Assembly (NCBI GenBank): GCA_910584835.1
Contig: CAJUEG010000034.1
Location: 1 to 26,738 of the forward strand
DNA from: an uncultured Oscillospiraceae bacterium
Lineage (GTDB): Bacteria > Bacillota > Clostridia > Oscillospirales > Oscillospiraceae
DNA length: 26,738 nucleotides
Direction of reading: 5' to 3'
This document shows positions 6,709 through 13,720 of the stretch, in pieces; positions within the stretch are counted from its first letter, which is position 1, and each line of letters opens with the position of its first letter. Position numbers and translations under genes: made by a program. The notes beneath the pieces were generated by a model. The model worked only from the letters and a program-made list of their open reading frames with translations. It was not told where the DNA came from and made no database searches.

Positions 6709-6751
6709 GGGAAAGTTGGCCGTGCGCCGCCGGACGGAGGCGACGCCGTCC

Positions 6752-6780
6752 TTGACATCGCCCCGCCCTGCCTGTAAAAT
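6752..6780 (+). promoter_or_regulatory. Sigma-A promoter of thiI
   Basis: Perfect -35 TTGACA (6752-6757), 17-bp spacer, -10 TAAAAT (6775-6780), 38 bp upstream of the thiI start. Confidence 0.75.
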
Positions 6781-6817
6781 AGAGGGACAACCGATTTGTA
6801 GAAAGCAAGGGACGCGT

Positions 6818-7990
6818 ATGAAGGAAATTATCCTGCTCAAGCAGGGGGAAATGGTGCTCAAGGGCCTCAACCGCCGGGGCTTTGAGGAAAAGCTGATGGG
6901 CAACGCCAAGCGGCGGCTGAAAAAATACGGCTCCTTTAAGGTCTATACCCGCCAGTCCACCACCTACGTGGAGCCGCTGGACGACGCCGCCGACTTCGAG
7001 GGCGCCTGGGCCGCCATGGGCAGGCTGTTCGGGGCGGTGGGCGTGTGCCGGGCCCGGGCCTGCCCCAAGGACAAGGACGCCATCGTGGACTGCGCCGTGG
7101 AATACCTGGGGGACAAGCTGGCCGCCGCCAAGTCCTTCAAGGTGGAGAGCAAGCGGGCGGACAAGACCTTCCCCATGACCTCCATCCAGCTGTCCCAGTA
7201 CGTGGGGGGCGAGCTCCACGACCGCTACCCCCACCTGGAGGCGGACATGCACCACCCGGAGCTCACCGTCCACGTGGAGGTGCGGGACTTCGATGCCTAC
7301 CTCCACGCCGACCCGGAGCCGGGGGCGGGGGGCCTGCCCGTGGGCATGGGGGGCAGGGCGCTGTCCCTGCTGTCCGGCGGCATCGACTCCCCCGTGGCCT
7401 CCTGGATGATCGCCAAGCGGGGGGTCATCGTGGACATGATCCACTACTACTCCTACCCCTACACCTCCCCCGAGGCCAAGGAGAAGGTGCTGGAGCTGGC
7501 CCGGCTGCTGGTGCCCTACACCGGCAAGCAGTGCGTCCACGTGGTTCCCTTCACCAAGATCCAGGAGGAGCTGCGCCGCTCCTGCCCCGAGGAGCTGTTC
7601 ACCATCCTCATGCGCCGCTTCATGATGCGCATCGCCTGCCGGGTGGCCGAAAAAAACGGCGTCCAGGCCCTGGTCACCGGGGAGTCGGTGGGCCAGGTGG
7701 CCAGCCAGACCCTGGACGCCATGGTGTGCACCGACGCGGTGTGCGCCGTGCCGGTGCTCCGCCCCCTGGTGGGGATGGACAAGGAGGAGATCGTCCGCAT
7801 ATCCCGGCGGATCGGCACCTTCGAGACCTCCATCCTGCCCTATGAGGACTGCTGCACCGTGTTCACCCCCAAGCACCCCCGGACCAAGCCCAAGCTGGAG
7901 GAGCTGGAAGCCGCCGAGGCCGCGCTGGATATCGACGGTCTCGTGAACGAGGCCGTGGACAACATCGAGCGGGTGATTCTGGACTTGTAA
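6818..7990 (+). CDS. thiI: tRNA 4-thiouridine synthase / thiamine sulfur-transfer protein ThiI
   Basis: ATP-dependent adenylation and sulfur transfer to U8 of tRNA; the family also serves thiazole synthesis in some bacteria. The product is 390 aa: an N-terminal ferredoxin-like plus THUMP region (about 1-165), then the PP-loop SGGIDS at 186-191, and the conserved ALVTGESVGQVASQTLDAM segment. The C-terminal rhodanese domain of the E. coli protein is absent, as is normal in Firmicutes, where a dedicated cysteine desulfurase supplies sulfur; no such gene is next to it here. The start at 6818 is chosen for AAGGGA 6 bp upstream; an in-frame upstream ATG at 6716 lies before the promoter. Monocistronic. 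Confidence 0.95.
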   Translation: MKEIILLKQGEMVLKGLNRRGFEEKLMGNAKRRLKKYGSFKVYTRQSTTYVEPLDDAADFEGAWAAMGRLFGAVGVCRARACPKDKDAIVDCAVEYLGDKLAAAKSFKVESKRADKTFPMTSIQLSQYVGGELHDRYPHLEADMHHPELTVHVEVRDFDAYLHADPEPGAGGLPVGMGGRALSLLSGGIDSPVASWMIAKRGVIVDMIHYYSYPYTSPEAKEKVLELARLLVPYTGKQCVHVVPFTKIQEELRRSCPEELFTILMRRFMMRIACRVAEKNGVQALVTGESVGQVASQTLDAMVCTDAVCAVPVLRPLVGMDKEEIVRISRRIGTFETSILPYEDCCTVFTPKHPRTKPKLEELEAAEAALDIDGLVNEAVDNIERVILDL

Positions 7991-8006
7991 AATCAGCCAA
8001 AATTGA

Positions 8007-8035
8007 TTGACGGAATTTCTAATTTATGGTATAAT
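8007..8035 (+). promoter_or_regulatory. Strong promoter of the secreted-protein gene pair
   Basis: -35 TTGACG (8007-8012), 17-bp spacer, perfect -10 TATAAT (8030-8035) in AT-rich DNA. The leader to the start at 8179 is about 135 nt and shows no clear structure or leader peptide. Confidence 0.75.
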
Positions 8036-8178
8036 ATGCATATACTTGGATAAAGGGATGATGTGAAACCAATGGGCTGTTTTAGTTGGTAATTTGCGGT
8101 TTCTGGAGCTACAGATTATCATACAGGACTCTCCAAAAACAGAAAAGCAACGCTACAACGAAAAGGAGGTCATTAATA

Positions 8179-8826
8179 ATGAAGAAATCTAAGAAATTCT
8201 TTAGCATGCTTCTCGCCATCAGTATGCTCCTGGCCATGTCCCTGTCTGTTCCGGCCTTTGCGGCAGAGCCGTCCGGCAAAATTTACAAGTTTGCTGGTCA
8301 GGCCATGAATGATGAGTTGGATAGCACCAATGAGAATGGCAAGCAAATATTTAGAGACCCCGTTATCGTAAGCGACTATTTTATTGATCCTGCATTGATT
8401 GGCAGCACGAATCCAAGTGGCATTATGCCGTTAGATGATTATAATGAGATTCCTGTTGTGAGAGAAGTACTTACAACAAACAAAGATGTATATGTAACTC
8501 CAATTGAACAGCCGTCGCTTGGCTATAAAGGTGGTAGCGGTGGTTCTGCGTTTTTCTTTAGCACTGGAGGCAGTTCTGTTAAATTTACAGTAACCATTAA
8601 TTATAAACTTGCGACATTTACAGCTGAGACGGGTAAAGCCGTCACCACCGGTTCCGGATATGGCGCTCCAATTCCAGCTGGCACAGGAAACTACAGATTT
8701 CAGTTCATAAAATACTACGTAATTACATCAAAAATAGTTGATGTCTATCAATACGGCGAGTACAAGCATTCCTATACCCTTCACTTTCCTGAGTACTCGT
8801 TAGGTCACCGTTGGGTTAAAGCATAA
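8179..8826 (+). CDS. Secreted hypothetical protein (signal peptide), AT-rich
   Basis: A 215-aa protein whose first 27 residues form a Sec signal peptide: basic MKKSKKF, hydrophobic core SMLLAISMLLAMSLSV, then a PAFA-A cleavage site. The mature part has no family I recognise. It is polar, with a Gly/Ser-rich turn (KGGSGGSAFFFSTGGSS), and its C-terminal half alternates like beta strands (KFTVTINYKLATF, YRFQFIKYYVITSKIVDVYQY). There are no Cys in the mature protein and no LPxTG or membrane anchor. An AAAGGAGG site 8-9 bp upstream fixes the ATG at 8179. Base and codon use are much more AT-rich than the neighbours, suggesting recent acquisition. Followed 3 bp later by a membrane-anchored protein gene. 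Confidence 0.85.
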   Translation: MKKSKKFFSMLLAISMLLAMSLSVPAFAAEPSGKIYKFAGQAMNDELDSTNENGKQIFRDPVIVSDYFIDPALIGSTNPSGIMPLDDYNEIPVVREVLTTNKDVYVTPIEQPSLGYKGGSGGSAFFFSTGGSSVKFTVTINYKLATFTAETGKAVTTGSGYGAPIPAGTGNYRFQFIKYYVITSKIVDVYQYGEYKHSYTLHFPEYSLGHRWVKA

Positions 8827-8829
8827 ACT

Positions 8830-9264
8830 ATGAAACCTAAGTTCAAGAAATGCTGCATATTCCTCGCCCTGCTGGCCGCAGCCGCAGTGCTCATTGTGCT
8901 GTTCATAAAATGGAATGAAGCAGATGTCAGCATCACCATTGGTTTTCCCGTGGAAGCAGGGGCGGTTGATTATACCAACTCCAAGGCCATTTCGGACAGG
9001 CGGACTGTAAACCGCATTCTGTTTGCCCTGCTGACTGGAAAAGCCCTAGCTGGCTCCGCCGTACCGAATATGCCGCCGGACGCGGTTATGTTGATACGGC
9101 CCAAAGGAGAAAATATTGGATACCCGTTTTCCATATGGCTGGATCAGGCCAGCGTGATTTACGCAGTGGGGACAGGCGATGACGCGGCGGAATATCGGAT
9201 TGTCAACAACCTGTCCGACGAGGAGTACCGTGTTTTGAACAGCATGATAGCAGCGAGAGGCTAG
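8830..9264 (+). CDS. Membrane-anchored hypothetical protein
   Basis: A 144-aa protein: basic N-terminus MKPKFKKCC, one transmembrane segment about residues 8-27 (CIFLALLAAAAVLIVLFIKW), then a soluble extracellular domain of about 115 residues (TNSKAISDRRTVNRIL, YPFSIWLDQASVIYAVG, LSDEEYRVLNSMI). The pattern faintly recalls small Clostridia exported families such as DUF5301, but I would not assign it. It starts 3 bp after the upstream stop with no convincing ribosome binding site, so translation is probably coupled. Closed by a terminator at 9305-9335. It may act with the secreted neighbour; function unknown. Confidence 0.78.
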   Translation: MKPKFKKCCIFLALLAAAAVLIVLFIKWNEADVSITIGFPVEAGAVDYTNSKAISDRRTVNRILFALLTGKALAGSAVPNMPPDAVMLIRPKGENIGYPFSIWLDQASVIYAVGTGDDAAEYRIVNNLSDEEYRVLNSMIAARG

Positions 9265-9304
9265 GGCTCGTTTGAAAATTGCCGGCATACCCTGACCCTA
9301 TGAC

Positions 9305-9335
9305 AAAAGCCCATCCCTTCCGGGATGGGCTTTTT
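9305..9335. terminator. Bidirectional intrinsic terminator
   Basis: A 13-bp perfect stem (9305-9317 with 9322-9334) has a TTCC loop, an A4 tract on the left and T5 on the right. It serves the convergent genes ending at 9264 (+) and 9340 (-). Confidence 0.9.
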
Positions 9336-9339
9336 CCCA

Positions 9340-10476
9340 TCACGCCAGCTCCGGCGCGGTGGGCTGATAGATCCGGCAGTTCTCCTCCTCCATGGCGTCC
9401 AGCGCCCCGCGCAGAAATCTGGCGCCCCCGCTTCCGCACCCGATCTCCACATAGTTCACCCGCTGGGGGTCCAGCTCCCGGGCCATGGCCCCGCCGGTGG
9501 GGTAATCCTCCCCCCGCAGGGTGGGGCGCCACACCGCGAAGCCAGCCTGGGCCAGCGCCTCCCGGCCCTCGCCGTTCAGGCCGGGCGCCCCGGCCACCAG
9601 GGCGGGGCAGCGGGCGACGGCCGCCAGCAGCCCGCGGCCCTCCTCCGCCTGGACCAGGCAGTCCTCCGGCTTCTCCCCCTCCAGGACCAGCCCGATGGTG
9701 TGGCCCGCGCCCGCCAGGCGGCGGACCAGGTCGTCCTGCTCCCGCAGCTGCTCCGGGGTAAACAGGAACAGCACCCGCAGCCCGCGGCCCTCCGCCAGCC
9801 GGGCGCACTCCTCTCCTTCATCCCCCCAGCTCAGGGTCAGGTACAGCTCCCCCCCGCTGGGCGGCTCGGACGCCGACCCGCTGCCGGATGGAACGGGGTT
9901 GTCCCCCTCCCCCACGCCGCCGGATTCCAGGTAGCGCCTCAGGCTGTCCGCCAGCAGGCTGTCCGCCGCGCTTATAAAGCTCCGGTCGCTGAGGATGGCG
10001 GAAGCGTTGGTCAGCCGCACCAGGGTCCCGTACCGGGTGCTGGTGCGGGTACAGGAGATGGTGCCGAAATACTCGCACAGCCAGTCGATGGGCACAAAGA
10101 CCGTGCCGTTGCGCACCATGGCCTGGACGGACAGCGCGCCGCCGGACAGGTCCTGGGCCGTGTTGGCCCGGGTGTCGAACACCACCCCTATCTGACCGTC
10201 CGTCACCAGAACCGTGCGCTTGGTGGTGCTGTACATGGCGTTTACCCCCAGGTCGATGCCGGTGGCCTGGTAGGACAGCATGGTGTAGGGCACGTACAGC
10301 ACCCCTCCCACCGAGCGGGGCATATTGTCCGCCGTGAGGTCCAGCAGCACCCGCTCGTTTACCGCCATCAGATTCACGTTGCCCGCGGAGGCGGAGGCGG
10401 AGAGGGTCAAAATTCCCGCCAGTACCAGAGCGCACAGGGCCAGCGCCGTCAATGTGATCTTTTCCCAGCGTTTCAT
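9340..10476 (-). CDS. Exported protein: copper-amine-oxidase-like N domain plus degenerate polysaccharide-deacetylase-like domain
   Basis: A 378-aa protein. The N-terminal hydrophobic segment (about 8-28, TALALCALVLAGILTLS) is a signal peptide or anchor. Residues about 35-150 (VNLMAVNERVLLDLTADNMP, GGVLYVPYTMLS, GTVFVPIDWLCEYFG) match the copper-amine-oxidase-N-like cell-surface domain frequent in Clostridia. After a Ser/Gly/Pro linker, about residues 205-375 look like the NodB (CE4) fold: VLFLFTPEQLREQDDLVRRL followed by AGAGHTIGLVLE. The metal-binding TFDDG and HxxxH motifs are missing (SWGDEGE; GHTIGLV), so catalysis is unlikely. ATG at 10476 is chosen for AGGGGG 6 bp upstream; another ATG lies two codons earlier at 10482. 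It follows cinA and may be co-transcribed. Confidence 0.75.
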   Translation of the reverse strand: MKRWEKITLTALALCALVLAGILTLSASASAGNVNLMAVNERVLLDLTADNMPRSVGGVLYVPYTMLSYQATGIDLGVNAMYSTTKRTVLVTDGQIGVVFDTRANTAQDLSGGALSVQAMVRNGTVFVPIDWLCEYFGTISCTRTSTRYGTLVRLTNASAILSDRSFISAADSLLADSLRRYLESGGVGEGDNPVPSGSGSASEPPSGGELYLTLSWGDEGEECARLAEGRGLRVLFLFTPEQLREQDDLVRRLAGAGHTIGLVLEGEKPEDCLVQAEEGRGLLAAVARCPALVAGAPGLNGEGREALAQAGFAVWRPTLRGEDYPTGGAMARELDPQRVNYVEIGCGSGGARFLRGALDAMEEENCRIYQPTAPELA

Positions 10477-10515
10477 TCCCATCCCCCTGCTTCTAATGAT
10501 TCGCCTGCTCCCGGA

Positions 10516-10562
10516 CGCTCCGGGCTTACCCCCCTGCTCCCGGGCGCTCAGCGCTTCTCCGC
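10516..10562 (+). repeat. 47-bp direct repeat, copy A (noncoding)
   Basis: Identical to 10656-10702, exactly 140 bp away. Copy A lies in the spacer between cinA and the 9340-10476 gene. Near-identical sequence continues beyond the repeat in a form resembling the last codons of cinA (GLDPxAE). Confidence 0.85.
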
Positions 10563-10609
10563 TGTCACGCTTCGCGCCCTCCGCGACGGGGTCTAAGCCC
10601 TCCGACTTC

Positions 10610-10653
10610 GGGAAAACCCGCTCGGGCCTCCGGCCCATCCCTGGGCTTTTCCC
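10610..10653. repeat. Imperfect palindrome between the 47-bp repeats
   Basis: GGGAAAACCC (10610-10619) pairs with GGGCTTTTCCC (10643-10653) with one bulged C. An inner GGGCC-TCC-GGCCC hairpin sits in the loop. It lies downstream of the cinA stop on the minus strand; there is no T tract, so terminator function is doubtful. Confidence 0.5.
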
Positions 10654-10655
10654 TC

Positions 10656-10702
10656 CGCTCCGGGCTTACCCCCCTGCTCCCGGGCGCTCAGCGCTTCTCC
10701 GC
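10656..10702 (+). repeat. 47-bp direct repeat, copy B (overlaps the cinA 3' end)
   Basis: Identical to 10516-10562; its right 15 bp contain the last codons and stop of cinA. Confidence 0.85.
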
Positions 10703-11959
10703 CGCCGGGTCCAGTCCCGACAGCCATCTCCTGGCCATGTCCAGGGCATGGTTGGCCGCCAGGGTGCGGATGCGGTCCCGCCGCCCGCCGGTCCCCGCCA
10801 GGTGCAGCTCCTTCACCCAGCAGCCGCCGGGGGCCGCCAGCGCCGTATAGACCAGCCCCACCGGGTTGCCCCATTCGTCCGGGTCGGGTCCCGCCACCCC
10901 GGTGACGGACACCGCCAGGTCGCACCCCAGCGCCCGCCGGGCTCCCTGGGCCATCTCCCCGGCCACCTGGGCGCACACCGCGCCCTTTTCGTCCAGCAGG
11001 GCCTGGGACACCCCCAGCACCCCCGCTTTCACCTCGCAGTGGTAGCTCACCACGCCCCCCTTGAACACCGACGCCGCGCCGGGCACGTCGGTGATGAGCT
11101 TGGCGATGAGCCCCCCGGTGCAGCTCTCCGCCGTCCCCAGGGTGAGGCCCCGCTCCCGGGCCGCCTCCAGCACCACCTGGGGCAGCCCCGACACGTCCGC
11201 GCCGTACACCAGCTCCCCCAGCAGGGCGCGCACCTCCGCCTCCACCGGGGCGATGAGGGCGTCCGCCTCCTCCGTAGTGCCCGCCTTGGCGGTGATACGC
11301 AGCTCCATCTCCCCCTCCTTGGCGTAGGGGGCTAGGGTGGGGTTTGTGAGCTCGTTCATCCGCTCCCGCAGCAGGGACTCCACCGCCGACTCCCCCATGC
11401 CGAACACCCGCAGGGTGCGGGAGCGGATGACCCCCTCACTCAGCCGCGCCAGCCAGGGCAGGGCCCGCTCCCGGAACATGGGCAGGCACTCCCGGGGCGG
11501 GCCGGGGAGCATGACCACATAGGTCCCCTCCGCTTCAAAGGCGCAGCCGGGGGCGGTGCCCCAGGCGTTGTCCAGGATGTGGCAGCCCTCGGGAAGGTAT
11601 GCCTGCTGGAGGTTGTTCTCCGTCATTTCCTTGCCCATGCGGGCGAAAAAGCACTTGATCTCCCGGGCGCACTCGGGGTGGAACACCAGCTTTCTGCCAA
11701 AACACTCCGCCAGGGTCTGCTTGGTCAGGTCGTCGCAGGTGGGCCCCAGCCCCCCGGTGGTGACGATCACGTCCGCCCGGCTCCGGGCCAGCTCCACGGC
11801 GGCCTTCAACCGCCCCGGATTGTCCCCCACGACGGAGTGGTACAGCACGTTCAGCCCCAGGGACGACAGCTCCCTGCTGAGGGCCTGGGCGTCGGAGTTG
11901 ACGATGGAGCCCAGCAGCAGCTCGGTGCCCACGGACAAAATTTCAACGGTATGGCTCAT
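10688..11959 (-). CDS. cinA: CinA family protein (competence/damage-inducible; NMN deamidase-type)
   Basis: A 423-aa cytoplasmic protein, the usual length. Residues 1-170 form the MoaB/MoCF-like domain (EILSVGTELLLGSIVNSDAQ, VTTGGLGPTCDDLTK at 66-80, MLPGPPRE), which in CinA proteins has ADP-ribose pyrophosphatase activity. Residues about 260-420 form the CinA C-terminal domain with the AESCTGG motif at 277-283 and SVTGVAGP, which deamidates NMN in pyridine-nucleotide salvage. The ATG at 11959 has AAGGAGG 7 bp upstream. In many Firmicutes cinA precedes recA; here it is followed by a cell-surface protein gene. The final codons lie in a 47-bp direct repeat, so the 3' end was probably reshaped by duplication. 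Confidence 0.94.
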   Translation of the reverse strand: MSHTVEILSVGTELLLGSIVNSDAQALSRELSSLGLNVLYHSVVGDNPGRLKAAVELARSRADVIVTTGGLGPTCDDLTKQTLAECFGRKLVFHPECAREIKCFFARMGKEMTENNLQQAYLPEGCHILDNAWGTAPGCAFEAEGTYVVMLPGPPRECLPMFRERALPWLARLSEGVIRSRTLRVFGMGESAVESLLRERMNELTNPTLAPYAKEGEMELRITAKAGTTEEADALIAPVEAEVRALLGELVYGADVSGLPQVVLEAARERGLTLGTAESCTGGLIAKLITDVPGAASVFKGGVVSYHCEVKAGVLGVSQALLDEKGAVCAQVAGEMAQGARRALGCDLAVSVTGVAGPDPDEWGNPVGLVYTALAAPGGCWVKELHLAGTGGRRDRIRTLAANHALDMARRWLSGLDPAAEKR

Positions 11960-11987
11960 GATCCGCCTCCTTGAAGGTTCTCCGCCT

Positions 11988-12016
11988 ATTTTATTCCCCC
12001 GCCGGCTTCCTGTCAA
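11988..12016 (-). promoter_or_regulatory. Sigma-A promoter of cinA
   Basis: Minus-strand perfect -35 TTGACA (12011-12016), 17-bp spacer, -10 TAAAAT (11988-11993), about 28 bp upstream of the start codon. Confidence 0.75.
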
Positions 12017-12060
12017 GGAAAACGGCGCAGGGCGGCGCGCTCCGGACTTGGCCCGCTGCC

Positions 12061-12117
12061 CGCGGCGGCTGCGCGCTTTGGTGTCACGCTGCGCCTGCTC
12101 GCGGCGGCTGCGCGCTT
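12061..12117 (+). repeat. GC-rich tandem repeat pair upstream of cinA
   Basis: The 18-mer CGCGGCGGCTGCGCGCTT occurs at 12061-12078 and 12100-12117. The spacer has TGTCACGCTGCGC, which aligns with TGTCACGCTTCGCGCC at 10564-10579 on the other side of cinA, suggesting a repeat family. No gene is seen in this stretch. Confidence 0.65.
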
Positions 12118-12131
12118 CTAAGAAAAAACAC

Positions 12132-12160
12132 TTGCATTCTATCTGGTTAAAGTATATAAT
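12132..12160 (+). promoter_or_regulatory. Promoter of aroF and probably of the aro cluster
   Basis: -35 TTGCAT (12132-12137), 17-bp spacer, perfect -10 TATAAT (12155-12160). The transcript would carry a leader of about 227 nt before aroF. Confidence 0.75.
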
Positions 12161-12191
12161 GTCCCCAGCTTAAGACAGCGAGGTACTCCCG

Positions 12192-12287
12192 ATGGCCCCT
12201 TCCAACGCCCACAGCTTCACTTTTACCTTTGGCTGGACTCGATTTAACGTGTCCGGCTGTTTTGGCGTGGAGCGGCGGGTTGTGTGA
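12192..12287 (+). CDS. Candidate Phe/Trp-rich leader peptide of aroF
   Basis: A 31-codon frame starts about 25 nt into the predicted aroF transcript, with GAGG 8 bp before the ATG. Residues 8-18 read SFTFTFGWTRF and residue 24 is another Phe, giving five Phe and one Trp in 31. Four of the five Phe codons are TTT in a region whose genes prefer TTC. This is the composition of attenuator leader peptides controlling aromatic biosynthesis, and the next gene encodes DAHP synthase. Caution: the opposite strand is also open here (12170-12358), and the stretch could instead be a structured RNA or repeat. Existence is inferred from sequence only. Confidence 0.5.
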   Translation: MAPSNAHSFTFTFGWTRFNVSGCFGVERRVV

Positions 12288-12306
12288 GCGAGGGGCGGCA
12301 GGCCCC
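12195..12306 (+). promoter_or_regulatory. Structured aroF leader with mutually exclusive stems
   Basis: Nested pairing 12195-12201 with 12290-12296 (7 bp) and 12202-12209 with 12264-12270 (7 bp, one bulge). At the tip is either GCTGGAC / GTCCGGC (12232-12238 with 12251-12257) or ACAGC / GCTGT. A competing hairpin GGGGC / GCCCC (12292-12296 with 12302-12306) uses the same bases as the outer stem. The leader-peptide frame spans the left arms, so ribosome position could choose between structures. No T-rich terminator tail is visible. Confidence 0.4.
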
Positions 12307-12361
12307 GCCTGAATTTCGCATCTTTGGGAAGCTCATGGACCGCGTACCGGCGGATCATGGG

Positions 12362-12385
12362 CTTTTATCTTTTGATAAAAAGGAG
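12362..12385 (+). promoter_or_regulatory. Hairpin abutting the aroF ribosome binding site
   Basis: CTTTTATC (12362-12369) pairs across a TTTT loop with GATAAAAAG (12374-12382, one bulge). The stem includes the first half of the AAGGAG site (12380-12385) of aroF and is a possible translational switch. Confidence 0.4.
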
Positions 12386-12393
12386 TTTTTACT

Positions 12394-13416
12394 ATGGTAA
12401 TTGTGATGAAACCCGGCGTCAGCCAGGAAAACATCCAGGCCCTCGTCGCCCAGCTGGAGCGGGAGCACGGCGTGTCCGTGGGCATTACCAACGGAGTGGG
12501 CTGCTCCATTTTGGGTCTGGTGGGGGATACCTCCCACATCGACATGGGCAAGCTCACCATGAACGACGACGTGGAGCGGGTCATGCGGGTGCAGGAGCCC
12601 TACAAGAAGGCCAACCGCAAGTTCCATCCCGAGGACACGGTGGTGGACGTGGCCGGCGTGCCCATCGGCGGCGGGGACAAATTCACCGTCATCGCCGGCC
12701 CCTGCTCGGTGGAGAGCGAAAGCCAGATCGTGGGGGTGGCCCGGGACGTGAAGGAGGCGGGGGCCGCCCTGCTCCGGGGAGGCGCCTTCAAGCCCCGCAC
12801 CTCCCCCTACTCCTTCCAGGGCATGGGCACCGACGGGCTGGAGCTGCTGCTGGAGGCCAAGGCCGCCACCGGCCTGCCCATCGTGTCCGAGATCATGGCC
12901 CCCCGGTACTGTCAGCTGTTTGAGGAAAAGGTGGACCTGGTGCAGATCGGCGCCCGGAACATGCAGAACTTCGACCTGCTCAAGGAGGTGGGCAGACTTT
13001 CCAAGCCCGTCCTGCTCAAGCGGGGGCTGTCCAACACCTACGAGGAGTGGATCATGTCGGCGGAATACATCATGGCCGCGGGCAATGAGAACGTGATTCT
13101 GTGCGAGCGGGGGGTGCGCACCTTCGAGACCTACACCCGCAACACCCTGGACCTGTCCGCCATCCCGGCCATCCGCAAAATGAGCCATCTGCCCATCGTG
13201 GTGGACCCCTCCCACGCCGCCGGGATGTACTGGATGGTGGAGCCCCTGGCCATGGCCGCGGTGGCGGTGGGGGCGGACGGCCTCATGGTGGAGGTGCACA
13301 ACGATCCCCCCTGCGCCAAGTGCGACGGGGCCCAGTCCCTGACGCCGGAGAAGTTCCGGCAGCTGATGGGCAGGCTGAATCCGCTCATCGGGCTGATGGG
13401 AAAAACCCTGGTGTAA
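12394..13416 (+). CDS. aroF: 3-deoxy-7-phosphoheptulonate (DAHP) synthase, type I-beta
   Basis: Condenses phosphoenolpyruvate and erythrose 4-phosphate, the committed step of the shikimate pathway. The product is 340 aa: an N-terminal ferredoxin-like regulatory domain (about 1-75, VIVMKPGVSQENIQALVAQL), as in the Tyr/Phe-sensitive Thermotoga enzyme, then the TIM barrel. Metal- and substrate-binding motifs are present: AGPCSVES from residue 101, KPRTSPYSFQG, LLKRG, CERGVRTFE, VDPSHAAG and EVHNDP. The ATG at 12394 follows AAGGAG. It is the first gene of the aromatic cluster but is separated from aroB by an inverted small gene and a regulator. Regulation is probably two-layered: allosteric through the N domain and leader-based. 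Confidence 0.96.
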   Translation: MVIVMKPGVSQENIQALVAQLEREHGVSVGITNGVGCSILGLVGDTSHIDMGKLTMNDDVERVMRVQEPYKKANRKFHPEDTVVDVAGVPIGGGDKFTVIAGPCSVESESQIVGVARDVKEAGAALLRGGAFKPRTSPYSFQGMGTDGLELLLEAKAATGLPIVSEIMAPRYCQLFEEKVDLVQIGARNMQNFDLLKEVGRLSKPVLLKRGLSNTYEEWIMSAEYIMAAGNENVILCERGVRTFETYTRNTLDLSAIPAIRKMSHLPIVVDPSHAAGMYWMVEPLAMAAVAVGADGLMVEVHNDPPCAKCDGAQSLTPEKFRQLMGRLNPLIGLMGKTLV

Positions 13417-13418
13417 GG

Positions 13419-13676
13419 CTACACTCCCAGCAGCTCCCGAGCCAGATGGAACCCACACAGGAACGCCGCCCTATCTCGGGCAAATTGCGTAATTTTCAGC
13501 TCATCCAGCAATGCTTCAAAATGAACCTGCCCGCTCTCCCCCAGCGCGGCGCGTACCAGCTCCTCCTGTCGTTCCGCACAGCAGGCACTGGCGACGTATG
13601 CTTCATCCCGGCACAGATACCCTGGAAACAGGTGTGCCTGCGCGTAGCCAAACAGAACTTCCATTAGCTCGTTCAT
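13419..13676 (-). CDS. Small hypothetical protein inverted within the aro cluster (DUF6809-like)
   Basis: An 85-aa soluble, mainly helical protein: MNELMEVLFGYAQAHLFPGY, a CC pair in VASACCAERQEEL, and a C-terminal AAFLCGFHLARELLGV. The F-x-CGF-x-L-A-x-E ending resembles the small DUF6809 group of Oscillospiraceae, an assignment I hold only weakly. The ATG at 13676 has AAGGGGAAGG upstream. Its stop lies 2 bp from the aroF stop, tail to tail. It is driven by a perfect consensus promoter that carries operators, probably bound by the divergently encoded HTH protein. Function unknown. Confidence 0.7.
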   Translation of the reverse strand: MNELMEVLFGYAQAHLFPGYLCRDEAYVASACCAERQEELVRAALGESGQVHFEALLDELKITQFARDRAAFLCGFHLARELLGV

Positions 13677-13698
13677 GAAACCTTCCCCTTTCAGAGTA

Positions 13699-13713
13699 CG
13701 TTCAATTTGAACG
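13699..13713. promoter_or_regulatory. Operator O1 (CGTTC-N5-GAACG)
   Basis: CGTTCAATTTGAACG is a perfect 15-bp palindrome just downstream of the minus-strand -10 box, about where transcription would start. Confidence 0.65.
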
Positions 13714-13720
13714 CATCTCC

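Noticed and set aside
12195..12310. T-box riboswitch upstream of aroF
   Set aside because: No AGGGTGGNACCGCG T-box sequence, no Stem I hallmarks, and the leader is too short.
12170..12358. 62-codon minus-strand frame in the aroF leader
   Set aside because: No ribosome binding site or promoter seen, and it is antisense to a promoter-led leader; retained only as a caution for the leader-peptide call.
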